64,000 bases of DNA. It comes from Massilia violaceinigra (GTDB lineage Bacteria; Pseudomonadota; Gammaproteobacteria; Burkholderiales; Burkholderiaceae_D). Below are positions 1 through 10,603 of the stretch, piece after piece (positions within the stretch are counted from its first letter, which is position 1; each line of letters begins with the position of its first letter). The translations under genes and the position numbers were made by a program. Location of the stretch: contig NZ_CP024608.1 of NCBI RefSeq assembly GCF_002752675.1, positions 4,898,001 to 4,962,000 of the forward strand, in the 5' to 3' direction. The notes under the pieces were generated by a model that saw only the letters and a program-made list of their open reading frames with translations, had not been told where the DNA came from and searched no databases.

Positions 1-147
1 GGCACCTACTCGTACAAGTACGGCGGCGCGGTGTTGTCGTCGAGCGACCACGCGGTGCGCCGCGGCGTCGCCAAAAAAATGGTGCCGCATTCGATCGCGC
101 TGGTGGTGCGCCTGCTCGACCGCGCCGCCGAACGCATGGCCATCTAA
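1..147 (+). CDS. C-terminal end of an unidentified protein (partial)
   Basis: An open frame enters from the left edge and ends at TAA 145-147, giving the last 48 residues of a protein whose start lies outside the window. The tail is rich in Gly, Ser and Arg and ends LLDRAAERMAI. I do not recognise a family motif in so short a piece. Codon use is GC-rich and matches the core genes that follow, so it is probably a real gene end rather than chance. Confidence 0.5.
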   Translation, partial: GTYSYKYGGAVLSSSDHAVRRGVAKKMVPHSIALVVRLLDRAAERMAI

Positions 148-225
148 ATCCGCTTTACCGGCATCGGCGCAGCGCCGGTGCCATTCCTCCACTTACAAAA
201 TAAAAAAAGAAATGATGAATTCAAA

Positions 226-2991
226 ATGAAGAGTTTAACTACCATCCCGTTGCTGTCCGTGCTGCTGCTTGGCGCGGCCAGCGCGCAGGCCGGGCCGACG
301 TGGGACAGCTACGTCAAGGATAGCTGCCAGGCCAACGGCACGCGCCAGTGGTCGGCCAAGATCAAGGGCGGCACCGGCAATATGACCCTGGACCAGGTCT
401 GCAAGAGCGTGGTCGGGGTCAAGGTCGGCGGCACCTCCCTGACCGCCTTGCCGAACCGCTGCGTCAGTTATGCGCTGGCTGGCTGGTGGGGCGAATGGAA
501 TGTGCCCGACGCCAGCTGCGCGCCATCGTTCCACCCGGTGGAGAAGGGCGCCTGTTCCGGCACCAAGTTCGGCGCACGCGTGTATTCCGCACGGGTCAAC
601 TTCGTCCCGCCGGGCATGAGCTGGGAAACCGCCTGCCGCAGCGTCAAGGTGGCCAACATCGCCGGCTGGGAGCAGCCGCGCTTTCCCGACCGCTGCCTGA
701 ACAAGGGCACCGGCGAATGGGGCGAATGGGATTCGATGGATGGCTCCTGCCAGTCGACCTTCGGCCCGCCCGAAAAGAAGCAGTGCAGCGCCAACGGCAA
801 GCGCCTGTACACGGCGCGCCTGGAAAATACCTACGCCGACTGGGACTACTCGTGCCAGCACACCAGCGCCAACATCGCCGGCCAGGCCTTCGCCAAGCCG
901 GACCGCTGCGTCAAACAGGTCACCGGCGAGTGGGGCGAATTCAATGTCAACGACAGCAGCTGCGCGCCCAAGTGGACCAACGTGACCAAGGGCCGCTGTT
1001 CCGATTCTGGGCGCCGCATCTTCACGGCCAAGCTCAATATGGATAATCTCGGCGACTTCGGGTTGACGTTCGCCAAAGCGTGCACGGAGACCGGCGCCAC
1101 CATCCACGGCCCGTCGGGCGACATCGCCTTCAAGCGGCCGACCCGCTGCACTGCGCCCGATATGGGCGAATTCGAAGTATTCGACAGCACCTGCAGCCCG
1201 GCCAACGACAGCAATGTCGCCGCGCCGGTGGGATCGTTCATCAAGTCGACCGCCCACGTGGAATTGAGCTGCAACGACGTGTGCGCCAACAGCACCGGTA
1301 ACTGGGGTTTTCCGACCGGCGCCTGCGTCAAGGGCTCGATCAACGATGGCCCGAATGCCGGCAAGGCGATCACCTGCGGAGAAAAACCGGCCTCGCTGTA
1401 TGCGGGAGCGACCGCCATGTCGTGTACCTGCGCGCCGCCGGCGACGGGCTTTGCCGACACCCACGCGCACCAGATGGCGCACCTGGGCTTCGGCGGGCGC
1501 GCCTTTGCGGGCAAGCCATTCGGCCCGATCGAGGAAGCGCTGGCATGGTGCGACCCGGTGCACGGTCCCGGCGGCTCGCTCGATAGCGTGGGCAATATCA
1601 TCGGTGGCGCCGAGGGCAGCACCGGACCAGGCCACCATGTGGGCGGCTTCCCGCAATTCGACGGCTGGCCGCGCTGGAACAGCCTGACGCACCAGCAGAT
1701 CTACGAAGACTGGCTGAAACGCGCGGTCGACGGCGGCCTGCGCCTGATGGTCATGCATGCGGTGAACAACCAGGATATCTTCGGCTTTCCGATCTTCGCC
1801 CCCAAGGCCGACGGCCGCACCAAGGAAGACATGGAAGCGGTCGACCTCCAGCTGGCCGAGGCGTTCAGGATGCAGCAGCATATCGACAACAAGGCCGGTG
1901 GCGCGGGCCTGGGCTGGTACCGCATCGTCAAGACCCCGGCCGAGGCGCGCGCGGTCAATGCGCAGGGCAAGCTGGCGGTGGTGCTGGGCATCGAGGTAGA
2001 CCATCTGTTCGACTGCTACTCGGACAAGGATGGCATGTTCGGCGACGGTGTCAAGAACTGCGACGCGGCCTTTGTCGAAACCCAGTTGAACAAGTACTTC
2101 GCCATGGGCGTGCGCCACCTGCATCCGATCCATTTCAAGGAAAACGCTTTCGGCGGCGCCGCGCTGTATAACATGGGCACCTGGGACAGCGCATCGCGCG
2201 ATTGTTCGGCCGAGGGCTATGCGCAAAGCTGCGGCAATATCGCGCTCAAACCCTCGGGCAAGGCGCTCATTCGCGGCATGATGAAGCGCGGCATGCTGAT
2301 CGATGTCGACCACATGGACCGCCTGACCTTCCGCGACACGATGACGATGACCGAGCAGCACGGGTACCCGGTCATCAGCGGCCACGTGGGCCTGGTCGAC
2401 GCTTCGGCGGCGGGCGGCGAGCGGCGTCACGAGGGCAATCTCAAGGACGACGAGGTCAAGCGCATCCTCGCTGGCGGCGGCATGGTGTCGCTGATCACGG
2501 CGCAAGGCCATCGCGATGCGACGCCGACCGCGCATCGCCCCGGCCTGCCGGTGGTGCAGCACGATTGCGGCGCTACCTCGCAGACCTTCGCCCAGACCTA
2601 TCTGCACCTGCTGTCGCTGGCCGGGCCGAATGGCCGGATCGGCTTCAGTACCGACTTCAACGGCTTTGCCGGCGAACCGGCGCCGCGTTTCGGCAGCGAC
2701 GGCTGTTTCTTCCAGAAGGATGTGGGCGGTGCGCAAGTCAATCCGACCCAGTACCCGCTGAGCATTGCGGTCAAGGGCAGCCCGTCGCTCATGAATCGCA
2801 GCAAGGTTGGCGAACGCACCCTCGATATCAACGCCGATGGCCTGGCGCATATCGGCATGCTGCCCGACTTTATCGCCGACCTGCGCACCCAGGGCTTGCG
2901 CCAGCCTGACCTGGCGCCGCTGATGAATTCGGCTGAGAGCTATATCCGCATGTGGGAGCAAGCGGTTGCCAAGAGCACGTCCGTGCCCTAA
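226..2991 (+). CDS. Secreted M19 (renal dipeptidase)-like metallohydrolase with N-terminal Cys-rich repeats
   Basis: The ATG at 226 gives a clean signal peptide (MKSLTTIPLLSVLLLGAASA, cut near AQA); the in-frame ATG at 178 would bury it. Residues about 22-370 hold four repeats of 65-75 residues. Each has a Cys before a basic stretch, a PxRC motif, a GEWGEW-like stretch (degraded in the fourth) and a closing (D/S)xxC. The C-terminal half looks like an amidohydrolase of the M19 membrane dipeptidase type: a metal-binding DTHAH (H413, H415), then IDVDHMD and ISGHVGL segments. Family members cleave dipeptides or related amides with Zn. The repeats resemble a carbohydrate- or wall-binding module, but that is inference. 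At 921 residues it is about twice the length of a plain M19 enzyme. Confidence 0.7.
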   Translation: MKSLTTIPLLSVLLLGAASAQAGPTWDSYVKDSCQANGTRQWSAKIKGGTGNMTLDQVCKSVVGVKVGGTSLTALPNRCVSYALAGWWGEWNVPDASCAPSFHPVEKGACSGTKFGARVYSARVNFVPPGMSWETACRSVKVANIAGWEQPRFPDRCLNKGTGEWGEWDSMDGSCQSTFGPPEKKQCSANGKRLYTARLENTYADWDYSCQHTSANIAGQAFAKPDRCVKQVTGEWGEFNVNDSSCAPKWTNVTKGRCSDSGRRIFTAKLNMDNLGDFGLTFAKACTETGATIHGPSGDIAFKRPTRCTAPDMGEFEVFDSTCSPANDSNVAAPVGSFIKSTAHVELSCNDVCANSTGNWGFPTGACVKGSINDGPNAGKAITCGEKPASLYAGATAMSCTCAPPATGFADTHAHQMAHLGFGGRAFAGKPFGPIEEALAWCDPVHGPGGSLDSVGNIIGGAEGSTGPGHHVGGFPQFDGWPRWNSLTHQQIYEDWLKRAVDGGLRLMVMHAVNNQDIFGFPIFAPKADGRTKEDMEAVDLQLAEAFRMQQHIDNKAGGAGLGWYRIVKTPAEARAVNAQGKLAVVLGIEVDHLFDCYSDKDGMFGDGVKNCDAAFVETQLNKYFAMGVRHLHPIHFKENAFGGAALYNMGTWDSASRDCSAEGYAQSCGNIALKPSGKALIRGMMKRGMLIDVDHMDRLTFRDTMTMTEQHGYPVISGHVGLVDASAAGGERRHEGNLKDDEVKRILAGGGMVSLITAQGHRDATPTAHRPGLPVVQHDCGATSQTFAQTYLHLLSLAGPNGRIGFSTDFNGFAGEPAPRFGSDGCFFQKDVGGAQVNPTQYPLSIAVKGSPSLMNRSKVGERTLDINADGLAHIGMLPDFIADLRTQGLRQPDLAPLMNSAESYIRMWEQAVAKSTSVP

Positions 2992-3092
2992 GCTACCGTC
3001 AATGCACCGGCGCATCGCCGCGACGCTGCCTTTGGCCGGCGTTGCGGCGGGGCGTTTTTCCTACCGATCCGCCACCTGATGTCTGGAGCACC

Positions 3093-3836
3093 ATGTTCAT
3101 TAAATTAAGCCTGCCGGCGGCCTTGCTCGGCCTGGCCCTGGGCGGTTCCGTCCATGCGGCCACGCCCGCCACGCCCGCCAAGCCCCTCAAACCCTACGCC
3201 GATGTCGAGAAGGCGGTCGCCCCCTTGCTCGGCAATGTTCCGATCGAGAAGATTTCGCCCAGTAAATTCGGCACCCTGCTGGAAGTGGTAACACCCAGGG
3301 GCCTGATCTATACCGACAAAACCGGGTCCTTCGTTCTCTTCGACGTGACCGCGATCGATACCCGCACCCAGGAAAACCTGACCGAACAGCGCAACAATGA
3401 ACTGGGCAAGTTCGAGTTTGCCGATCTGCCGCTGAAAGACGCGATCAAGACCGTGCGCGGCGACGGCTCGCGCGTGATCGCCACCTTCGAGGATCCGAAC
3501 TGCGGCTATTGCCGCAAGCTCATCGGCGAGCTGAAAAAAGTGGACAATCTGACCGTCTACACCTTCTTGGTGCCGATCATGGCGGCCGATTCGGCTGTTA
3601 AATCGGCGGCGATTCTCTGCTCGCCCGATCCGGCCAAGACCTGGGTCTCGCACATGACCGACAACAGCCCGCTGCCGGCCGCCACCGACTGCGCCACGCC
3701 GCTCGAACGCAACGCCGCCCTGTATCACAAGCTGCGCCTGAACGGCACGCCGGCCATCCTGTTCCAGTCCAATACCAGGACCCCGGGCTATATTCCCGCC
3801 GAACGCATCGAAGCGCGCCTGGCAGGGGGCAAGTAG
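3093..3836 (+). CDS. dsbC: Thiol:disulfide interchange protein DsbC family
   Basis: A 247-residue periplasmic protein with a signal peptide (MFIKLSLPAALLGLALGGSVHA). An N-terminal DsbC-type dimerisation domain follows, then a thioredoxin-fold domain with the active site CGYC at C137/C140 inside FEDPNCGYCRKL. A cis-Pro loop (GTPAILF) sits near the C-terminus. DsbC isomerises wrong disulfides in the periplasm and is kept reduced by DsbD. It is preceded by a Cys-rich secreted protein that could be a client (inference). The ATG at 3093 is chosen because it starts the signal peptide. Confidence 0.9.
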   Translation: MFIKLSLPAALLGLALGGSVHAATPATPAKPLKPYADVEKAVAPLLGNVPIEKISPSKFGTLLEVVTPRGLIYTDKTGSFVLFDVTAIDTRTQENLTEQRNNELGKFEFADLPLKDAIKTVRGDGSRVIATFEDPNCGYCRKLIGELKKVDNLTVYTFLVPIMAADSAVKSAAILCSPDPAKTWVSHMTDNSPLPAATDCATPLERNAALYHKLRLNGTPAILFQSNTRTPGYIPAERIEARLAGGK

Positions 3837-3938
3837 CAATCGCTGCCGGGCCCGGTGACGTTTCCAAAATGCCGGTAAAATTACGGGCTCGGTTGCCCGC
3901 ACTGTCGCGGTGCCGTTTTTGAATAAGGCACGTCTGGC

Positions 3939-5135
3939 ATGCAGCGAATGTTAACAGTCATTTTGGCTTGTATCGGAATGGTGGGTGCGCTCGCGATCGA
4001 TACCTATCTGCCATCCATCCCGGCGATCGGACGCGAATTCGCGGTCGGTCCGCTGGCGGTGCAGCAAACGCTCAGCGTGTTCCTGTTCACCTTTGCGTTC
4101 ATGATGCTGTTTTACGGCACGCTGTCCGATTCGTTCGGGCGCCGTCCGGTGATCCTGATTTCGCTGGTGGTCTACACGCTGGCCTCGCTCGGGGCCGCGT
4201 TTGCGCCCAGCTTCGGCGTGCTGCTCGCTTGCCGCGCGCTGCAGGGGCTGGCGGCGGGCGCCGGCCCGGTGATCGGGCAGGCCATCGTGCAAGACCGCTT
4301 TTCGCACGATCAGGCACATGCGCAGCGCATCATGTCGCACATCATGATGGTATTCGGGCTGGCCCCGGCCATCGCGCCGGTGCTGGGCGGCTATCTGCAC
4401 GTGCATTTCGGCTGGCGCTCGACGTTTGTGTTCCTGGCCGTGTTCGGCGTGCTGATGCTACTGCTGGTGTACCGCGGCTTGCCGGAGAGCTTGCCGAAGA
4501 CCCAGCGCCATGCCTTTCATGGCATTGCAATCGCGAAAAACTATCTCAAGGTGCTGCGCCATCCGCAGTTTCTCCTGCTGTCGCTGGCTGTGGGACTGGC
4601 GTTCAGCGGCTTGTCGCTGTACATCGGCGCGGCTGCCAATTTCATCATGGATATCCTGCACCTGCCGGAAACCGCGTTCGCGTGGCTGTTCATTCCCATG
4701 ATCGGCGGCATGGTGGTCGGCTCGGCCTGGGGCGGCAAGGCGACCGCGCGGATCGCACCGGCCAACATGATGTGGCTGGGGTTTGGCATCATGGCGGCCG
4801 GCAGCGTGATCAGCATTGCCTACAACCTGATGTTCGTGGCGCAGGTGCCGTGGGCGGTGCTGCCGCTGGCGGTGTACACCTTCGGACTGGCGGTGGCGAT
4901 GCCGGCCATTCAGGTCGGCGCCTTGTCGCTGTTTCCGGACAATCGCGGGCTGGCCTCGTCGATGATGTCGTTTATCCAGATGATGGCGTTTGCGCTGGTG
5001 TCGGGCATGCTGGCGCCGCTGCTGTTCGACAGCGCGCTGAAACTGGCGTGCGGGGTGGGCGGCTCGCTGGTGCTGAGCTTCCTGTGCTGGCGCCTGAGCC
5101 TGAGGGTGGCGCGGCCGGCGGTGCAGGTGGCGTGA
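3939..5135 (+). CDS. MFS multidrug transporter, Bcr/CflA type
   Basis: A 398-residue inner-membrane protein with about 12 hydrophobic helices. The N-terminus reads IDTYLPSIPAIGREF, the hallmark of the Bcr/CflA (DHA1) drug:H+ antiporters. The motif-A loop is SDSFGRRPV, followed by RALQGLAAGAG in helix 4. Length matches the family (390-410). Relatives export bicyclomycin, chloramphenicol or sulfonamides; the substrate cannot be told here. The gene stands alone and converges on smpB, with a symmetrical hairpin between the two. Confidence 0.88.
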   Translation: MQRMLTVILACIGMVGALAIDTYLPSIPAIGREFAVGPLAVQQTLSVFLFTFAFMMLFYGTLSDSFGRRPVILISLVVYTLASLGAAFAPSFGVLLACRALQGLAAGAGPVIGQAIVQDRFSHDQAHAQRIMSHIMMVFGLAPAIAPVLGGYLHVHFGWRSTFVFLAVFGVLMLLLVYRGLPESLPKTQRHAFHGIAIAKNYLKVLRHPQFLLLSLAVGLAFSGLSLYIGAAANFIMDILHLPETAFAWLFIPMIGGMVVGSAWGGKATARIAPANMMWLGFGIMAAGSVISIAYNLMFVAQVPWAVLPLAVYTFGLAVAMPAIQVGALSLFPDNRGLASSMMSFIQMMAFALVSGMLAPLLFDSALKLACGVGGSLVLSFLCWRLSLRVARPAVQVA

Positions 5136-5140
5136 CGTCC

Positions 5141-5167
5141 GTCGTCTCTGGCAATGCCAGAGACGAC
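5141..5167. terminator. Bidirectional hairpin between the MFS gene and smpB
   Basis: An 11-bp perfect stem (GTCGTCTCTGG / CCAGAGACGAC) with a 5-nt CAATG loop lies in the 36-bp gap between two convergent stop codons. There is no T-run on either side, so it may stop transcription weakly or mainly protect 3' ends. Confidence 0.6.
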
Positions 5168-5171
5168 GGTG

Positions 5172-5621
5172 TCAGCGGCTGTGCGTCTTCATTGCGGCGG
5201 CAACTTCACGCTTGCCGTCGCGTTCTTTCTCGGTGGCGCGCTTGTCGTGCTGCTTCTTGCCCTTGGCAAGTCCGATTTCGCACTTCACCCGTCCACCCTT
5301 GAAGTGCAGGTTGATCGGCACCAGGGTGTACCCCGAGCGCTCGACCTTGCCGATCAGCTTGTCGACTTCGGCACGGTGCAGCAGCAGCTTGCGCGTGCGT
5401 ACGGCTTCCGGGTGGGTGAATGAGGATGCGGTCGCCAGCGCGCTGATGTGCGCGCCGAACAGGAACAGTTCGTCCCCGCGCACGACCACGTACGCCTCCT
5501 TGATCTGGACGCGCGAATCGCGAATCGCCTTGACTTCCCATCCTTCGAGCACGATACCGGCTTCGTACCGGTCCTCGATGAAGTAGTCGTGGAATGCTTT
5601 TTTATTGTCAACAATACTCAT
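5172..5621 (-). CDS. smpB: SsrA-binding protein SmpB
   Basis: A 149-residue protein with the SmpB signatures: [20 protein letters not shown] at the start, GWEVKAIR, and the Lys-rich tail KGKKQHDKR that inserts into the ribosomal mRNA channel. SmpB binds tmRNA and delivers it to stalled ribosomes for trans-translation. Length is normal. It is divergent from ratA with a 73-bp shared upstream region; smpB next to ratA is common in Burkholderiales and gammaproteobacteria. Confidence 0.97.
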   Translation of the reverse strand: MSIVDNKKAFHDYFIEDRYEAGIVLEGWEVKAIRDSRVQIKEAYVVVRGDELFLFGAHISALATASSFTHPEAVRTRKLLLHRAEVDKLIGKVERSGYTLVPINLHFKGGRVKCEIGLAKGKKQHDKRATEKERDGKREVAAAMKTHSR

Positions 5622-5694
5622 GAAATGGCTAAAATGCGCGGTTCGGTTAAACTACTGATGCAAGATACCCAACATCATAGCAAACGGTTGATTA

Positions 5695-6126
5695 ATGGCA
5701 GTAGTACACAAAACAGTATTTTTGGCTTACAGCGCCGAACAGATGTTCGATCTGGTGGCCAAAGTGGAAGATTATCCCAAATTCCTGCCCTGGTGCGGCG
5801 GCGTGAAGCTCATTGAGCGGACCGACGACACGCTGGTCGCTTGCCTGGCAATTCACTTCCATGGCGTGAAGCAAAGCTTCACAACCCGCAACATCAACAC
5901 GCGGCCGACCCAGATGAAGATGAAGCTGGTCGACGGCCCGTTCAAATGCATGGATGGCACCTGGACGTTCAAGGCGCTGCGGGCCGATGCCTGCAAGGTC
6001 GAATTCGACCTGCACTACGAATTTTCAAGCATGATACTCGAACAATTGATCGGGCCCGTGTTCGGCGTGATTGCCAACAGCATGGTCGACTCGTTCTGCA
6101 AGCGCGCCGAGACGGTCTATGGTTGA
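5695..6126 (+). CDS. ratA: RatA family START/COQ10-like protein
   Basis: A 143-residue single-domain protein of the polyketide-cyclase/START fold. It begins with the family pattern MFDLVAKVEDYPKFLPWC and has a C-terminal amphipathic helix (SMVDSFCKRAETVYG). E. coli RatA was described as a ribosome-association toxin, and the family also includes CoQ-binding COQ10 proteins; which role holds here is open. It overlaps rnfH by 8 bp, so the two are translationally coupled. Confidence 0.92.
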   Translation: MAVVHKTVFLAYSAEQMFDLVAKVEDYPKFLPWCGGVKLIERTDDTLVACLAIHFHGVKQSFTTRNINTRPTQMKMKLVDGPFKCMDGTWTFKALRADACKVEFDLHYEFSSMILEQLIGPVFGVIANSMVDSFCKRAETVYG

Positions 6127-6424
6127 TCCAGTGACGGAAAAATTCACGGTCCAGGTGTGCTACGCGACGTCCTTGCGCGAGTACCTGCAGGAGTTGACGG
6201 TGGAGCAGGGCTGCACGATCGAACAGGCAATCCGCCAAAGCGGCGTGCTCGACGCCATTCCCGGAATCGACCTGGCGCTCCATCCGGTCGGCTTGTACGG
6301 CAAGAAAAAGCCGCTGGAGACGGTCTTGCGGGCGCGCGACCGCATCGAAATCTACCGCCCGCTGGTGGCCGACCCGAAAGAGTCGCGCCGCAAGCGGGCT
6401 GAAAAAAAGGCTCAGCCAGGCTGA
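6119..6424 (+). CDS. rnfH: RnfH family ubiquitin-like protein
   Basis: A 101-residue protein of the RnfH/UPF0125 family: VQVCYATSLREYLQELTVEQGCT, then GVLDAIPGIDLA and the conserved VGLYGKKKPLETVLRARDRI. The fold is beta-grasp (ubiquitin-like), and the biochemical role is unsettled. The ATG at 6119 lies inside the end of ratA; a GTG at 6133 is an alternative start. The stop lies inside a terminator stem that serves the convergent DUF4124 gene. Confidence 0.9.
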   Translation: MVDPVTEKFTVQVCYATSLREYLQELTVEQGCTIEQAIRQSGVLDAIPGIDLALHPVGLYGKKKPLETVLRARDRIEIYRPLVADPKESRRKRAEKKAQPG

Positions 6425-6427
6425 GCC
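6402..6427 (-). terminator. Intrinsic terminator of the DUF4124 gene
   Basis: Read on the minus strand, an 8-bp perfect stem (GGCTCAGC / GCTGAGCC) with a 3-nt loop is followed by seven T (the A-run 6402-6408 on the plus strand). It lies 11 bp past the minus-strand stop and overlaps the last codons of rnfH. Confidence 0.8.
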
Positions 6428-6437
6428 GCAACCATCC

Positions 6438-6956
6438 TTATTTGCACGCTTCGGCGATCGCCTTGTTGGCGCGCGCAATTTCCGACGTGCGCTGGGCGTC
6501 GTCAATGAAACTGCGTTCGCCATTCTTGTCGGTCGAACTGACGCGCATTCCTAGTTCCAGGGTGCGCTTGTAGCTGCGGGCACTTTCGCAAGCGACTTTA
6601 TTGGCGGCTTTCCTGGTGGCCTCTTCGCTGGCTTTCTTTTGCTCGTCTTCCTTGGCCTTGGCGCGCTTGCGGTACTCGGCTTCGCGGTCGGCCAGGCTAG
6701 GCGGCACCTTGTCGTCGGCGCTCATTGGCTTCGATGCCGGCGCTTGCACGTCGTCCGTCTTCGGCGCGACCGCGGCAGCGGTTGGCGACTTGATAATGTT
6801 CTTGGCCGGCACGCCAGGCGGCGGCGGGCGATCCGAGAATTGCTTGGTGCCATTCGCGTCGACCCACACGTATTGCGCGGAAGCCACGGTGGCGAACAGC
6901 ATCAGCGCGCCTCCGGCCAGCAGCTGCAATGTTCGTTTTCCGATAAGGTTGACCAT
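6438..6956 (-). CDS. DUF4124 domain protein, exported
   Basis: From the ATG at 6956 a signal peptide (MVNLIGKRTLQLLAGGALMLF..SA) precedes the DUF4124 motif YVWVDANGTKQFSDRPPPPG. A charged Lys/Glu-rich, probably helical region follows (AEYRKRAKAKEDEQKKASEE), and two Cys lie in the C-terminal half. DUF4124 proteins are periplasmic and common in betaproteobacteria; their function is unknown. An upstream in-frame ATG at 6980 would put charged residues before the signal peptide, so 6956 is preferred. The gene sits between rnfH and guaB as in many Burkholderiales. Confidence 0.85.
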   Translation of the reverse strand: MVNLIGKRTLQLLAGGALMLFATVASAQYVWVDANGTKQFSDRPPPPGVPAKNIIKSPTAAAVAPKTDDVQAPASKPMSADDKVPPSLADREAEYRKRAKAKEDEQKKASEEATRKAANKVACESARSYKRTLELGMRVSSTDKNGERSFIDDAQRTSEIARANKAIAEACK

Positions 6957-7076
6957 GTAAATCTTTCCGTTAGTAATCAATCCCCGATTTCGCCATGATT
7001 TGCCCGCCGTGTCAACGAACTTGACGGCTTTTCGGGCATTTTGAGGGCTTCAAGAGACGGCGCACAGGAACTTCTG

Positions 7077-7082
7077 TATAAT
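7077..7082 (+). promoter_or_regulatory. Probable -10 box of guaB
   Basis: A perfect TATAAT lies 27 bp before the guaB ATG. No good -35 hexamer is visible at 16-18 bp, so an activator or a degenerate -35 must be assumed. A short leader runs from here to the start codon. Confidence 0.5.
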
Positions 7083-7100
7083 TCACTTTTGCGCCAATAG

Positions 7101-8573
<1,473 letters not shown>

Positions 8574-8583
8574 AGGCAGGCAA

Positions 8584-8608
8584 AACGCGGCGACAAGTTC
8601 GCCGCGTT
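8584..8608 (+). terminator. Hairpin between guaB and guaA
   Basis: A perfect 10-bp stem (AACGCGGCGA / TCGCCGCGTT) with a CAAGT loop, then GTTCTT. The T-tract is imperfect, so it may be a partial terminator or processing site that lowers guaA relative to guaB. Confidence 0.6.
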
Positions 8609-8682
8609 GTTCTTGGCGCGGGCATCCGTTGCCCACGAGCGCCGCCCAACGGCACCCATTTTGTCATTTCTCCTGGCCCTAC

Positions 8683-10293
8683 ATGCACTCTAAAATCCTC
8701 ATTCTCGATTTCGGCTCCCAAGTTACCCAGCTGATCGCCCGCCGCGTGCGCGACGCCGGCGTGTTCTCCGAAGTATTCCCGTATGACGTCAGCGACGAAT
8801 TCGTGCGCAACTACGGCGCCGCCGGCGTGATCCTGTCGGGCAGCCACAGCTCCACCCTGGAAGGCGACGCCCCGCGCGCGCCGCAGGCCGTGTTCGAACT
8901 GGGTGTGCCGGTGCTGGGCATCTGCTACGGCATGCAGACCATGGCGGCCCAGCTGGGCGGCAAGGTCGAAAACGGCCTGGTGCGCGAATTCGGCTACGCC
9001 GAGGTGCGCGCGCGCAGCCATACCGCGCTGCTGAACGGCATCAACGACTTCGTCACCGACGAAGGCGACGGCATGCTCAAGGTCTGGATGAGCCACGGCG
9101 ACAAGGTGCTCGACATGCCGCCAGGCTTCAAGCTGATGGGCGACACCCCGAGCTGCCCGGTGGCCGCCATGGCCGACGAGGAACGCCGCTTCTACGGCGT
9201 GCAGTTCCATCCGGAAGTGACGCACACGGCGCAGGGCAAGGCCATGCTGGGCCGCTTCGTGCACGAGATCTGCGGCTGCAAGTCGGAGTGGAACATGCCC
9301 GACTACATCAGCGAAGCGGTTGCCAAGATCCGCGAACAGGTCGGCACCGATGACGTCATCCTCGGCCTGTCCGGCGGGGTCGATTCGAGCGTGGCGGCGG
9401 CGCTGATCCACCGCGCCATCGGCGACCAGCTCACCTGCGTGTTCGTCGACCACGGCCTCTTGCGCCTGGACGAAGGCAAGATGGTGATGGACATGTTTGC
9501 CAAGAACCTGGGCGTGAAAGTGCTGCGCATCGATGCCGAAGAGCAGTTCCTCGGCCATCTGGCCGGCGTGGCCGATCCGGAAGCCAAGCGCAAGATCATC
9601 GGACGCGAATTCGTCGAAGTGTTCCAGGTTGAAGCGGGCAAGCTGAAGAACGCCAAGTGGCTGGCCCAGGGCACCATCTATCCGGACGTCATCGAAAGCG
9701 CCGGCAAGGGCAAGAAAGGGCAGACCATCAAGAGCCACCACAACGTGGGCGGCCTGCCGGAAACGCTGAACCTCAAGCTGCTCGAACCGCTGCGTGAATT
9801 GTTCAAGGATGAAGTGCGCAAGCTCGGCGTGGCGCTCGGCTTGCCGCACGATATGGTGTACCGCCATCCATTCCCGGGTCCCGGCCTGGGCGTGCGTATT
9901 CTGGGGGAAGTGAAGAAGGACTTCGCCGACCTGCTGCGCCAGGCCGATGCCATCTTCATCGAAGAACTGCGCAACACGCCGTGCGACCTGCCGGCGCTGG
10001 AAAGCATCGATGCCGGTGCCGCGCCGAAGAACTGGTACGAAGCGACCAGCCAGGCGTTTGCCGTGTTCCTTCCGGTCAAATCGGTGGGCGTGATGGGCGA
10101 TGGCCGCACGTATGAGTACGTGGTGGCCCTGCGCGCGGTGCAGACGCTGGACTTCATGACGGCGCAGTGGGCGCACTTGCCGCATAGCTTGCTGGGCAAG
10201 GTGTCGAACCGGATCATCAATGAAGTGCGCGGGATCAACCGGGTGGTGTACGATATTTCCGGCAAGCCACCGGCGACGATCGAATGGGAATGA
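8683..10293 (+). CDS. guaA: GMP synthase (glutamine-hydrolysing)
   Basis: A 536-residue enzyme that converts XMP to GMP using glutamine and ATP. Domains in order: class I amidotransferase ([14 protein letters not shown] at the start, nucleophile loop GICYGMQ, His-Glu in FHPEVTH), ATP pyrophosphatase with the P-loop [10 protein letters not shown], and the C-terminal dimerisation domain ending PATIEWE. The frame stays open upstream, but homology starts exactly at the ATG 8683. Confidence 0.98.
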   Translation: MHSKILILDFGSQVTQLIARRVRDAGVFSEVFPYDVSDEFVRNYGAAGVILSGSHSSTLEGDAPRAPQAVFELGVPVLGICYGMQTMAAQLGGKVENGLVREFGYAEVRARSHTALLNGINDFVTDEGDGMLKVWMSHGDKVLDMPPGFKLMGDTPSCPVAAMADEERRFYGVQFHPEVTHTAQGKAMLGRFVHEICGCKSEWNMPDYISEAVAKIREQVGTDDVILGLSGGVDSSVAAALIHRAIGDQLTCVFVDHGLLRLDEGKMVMDMFAKNLGVKVLRIDAEEQFLGHLAGVADPEAKRKIIGREFVEVFQVEAGKLKNAKWLAQGTIYPDVIESAGKGKKGQTIKSHHNVGGLPETLNLKLLEPLRELFKDEVRKLGVALGLPHDMVYRHPFPGPGLGVRILGEVKKDFADLLRQADAIFIEELRNTPCDLPALESIDAGAAPKNWYEATSQAFAVFLPVKSVGVMGDGRTYEYVVALRAVQTLDFMTAQWAHLPHSLLGKVSNRIINEVRGINRVVYDISGKPPATIEWE

Positions 10294-10340
10294 TGTCAGA
10301 GATGGCATGAGCTGGCAGGCTCATGCACTTTGTTAGAAAT

Positions 10341-10367
10341 AAGCCTCTGATGCAGGGGCTTTTTTTT
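10341..10367 (+). terminator. Strong intrinsic terminator after guaA
   Basis: A 9-bp stem (AAGCCTCTG / CAGGGGCTT, one G-U pair) with a 3-nt ATG loop is followed by an uninterrupted T-run. A second hairpin (GCATGAGC / GCTCATGC, 10305-10326) lies just before it. Confidence 0.88.
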
Positions 10368-10603
10368 CGCACCTGCGGCACAGCTTGGCATTGATGGGCG
10401 ATGTGAAGCAATGCTATCTGCAGCTGCGGGCCGGAAAATGCAAAGCCGGACAATGTCTGCGAAGGCGGCAAGTGCTTCCAAATCAAGGTTGGTCATTACT
10501 GAATTCTATTCATTTAGTCGGTGAGAGCGAGGCTCTTTTTCATGAGCCCTGCCCATGGCAAGATTTGCCCTGGCATTCGGGTAATCCACACAGGGGAAGC
10601 AGC

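Noticed and set aside
235..3015. A 926-codon open frame on the minus strand opposite the M19-like gene
   Set aside because: It is antisense to a gene with a signal peptide and family motifs. Long antisense frames are common in GC-rich DNA and its product shows only Arg/Ala/Val-rich low-complexity sequence.
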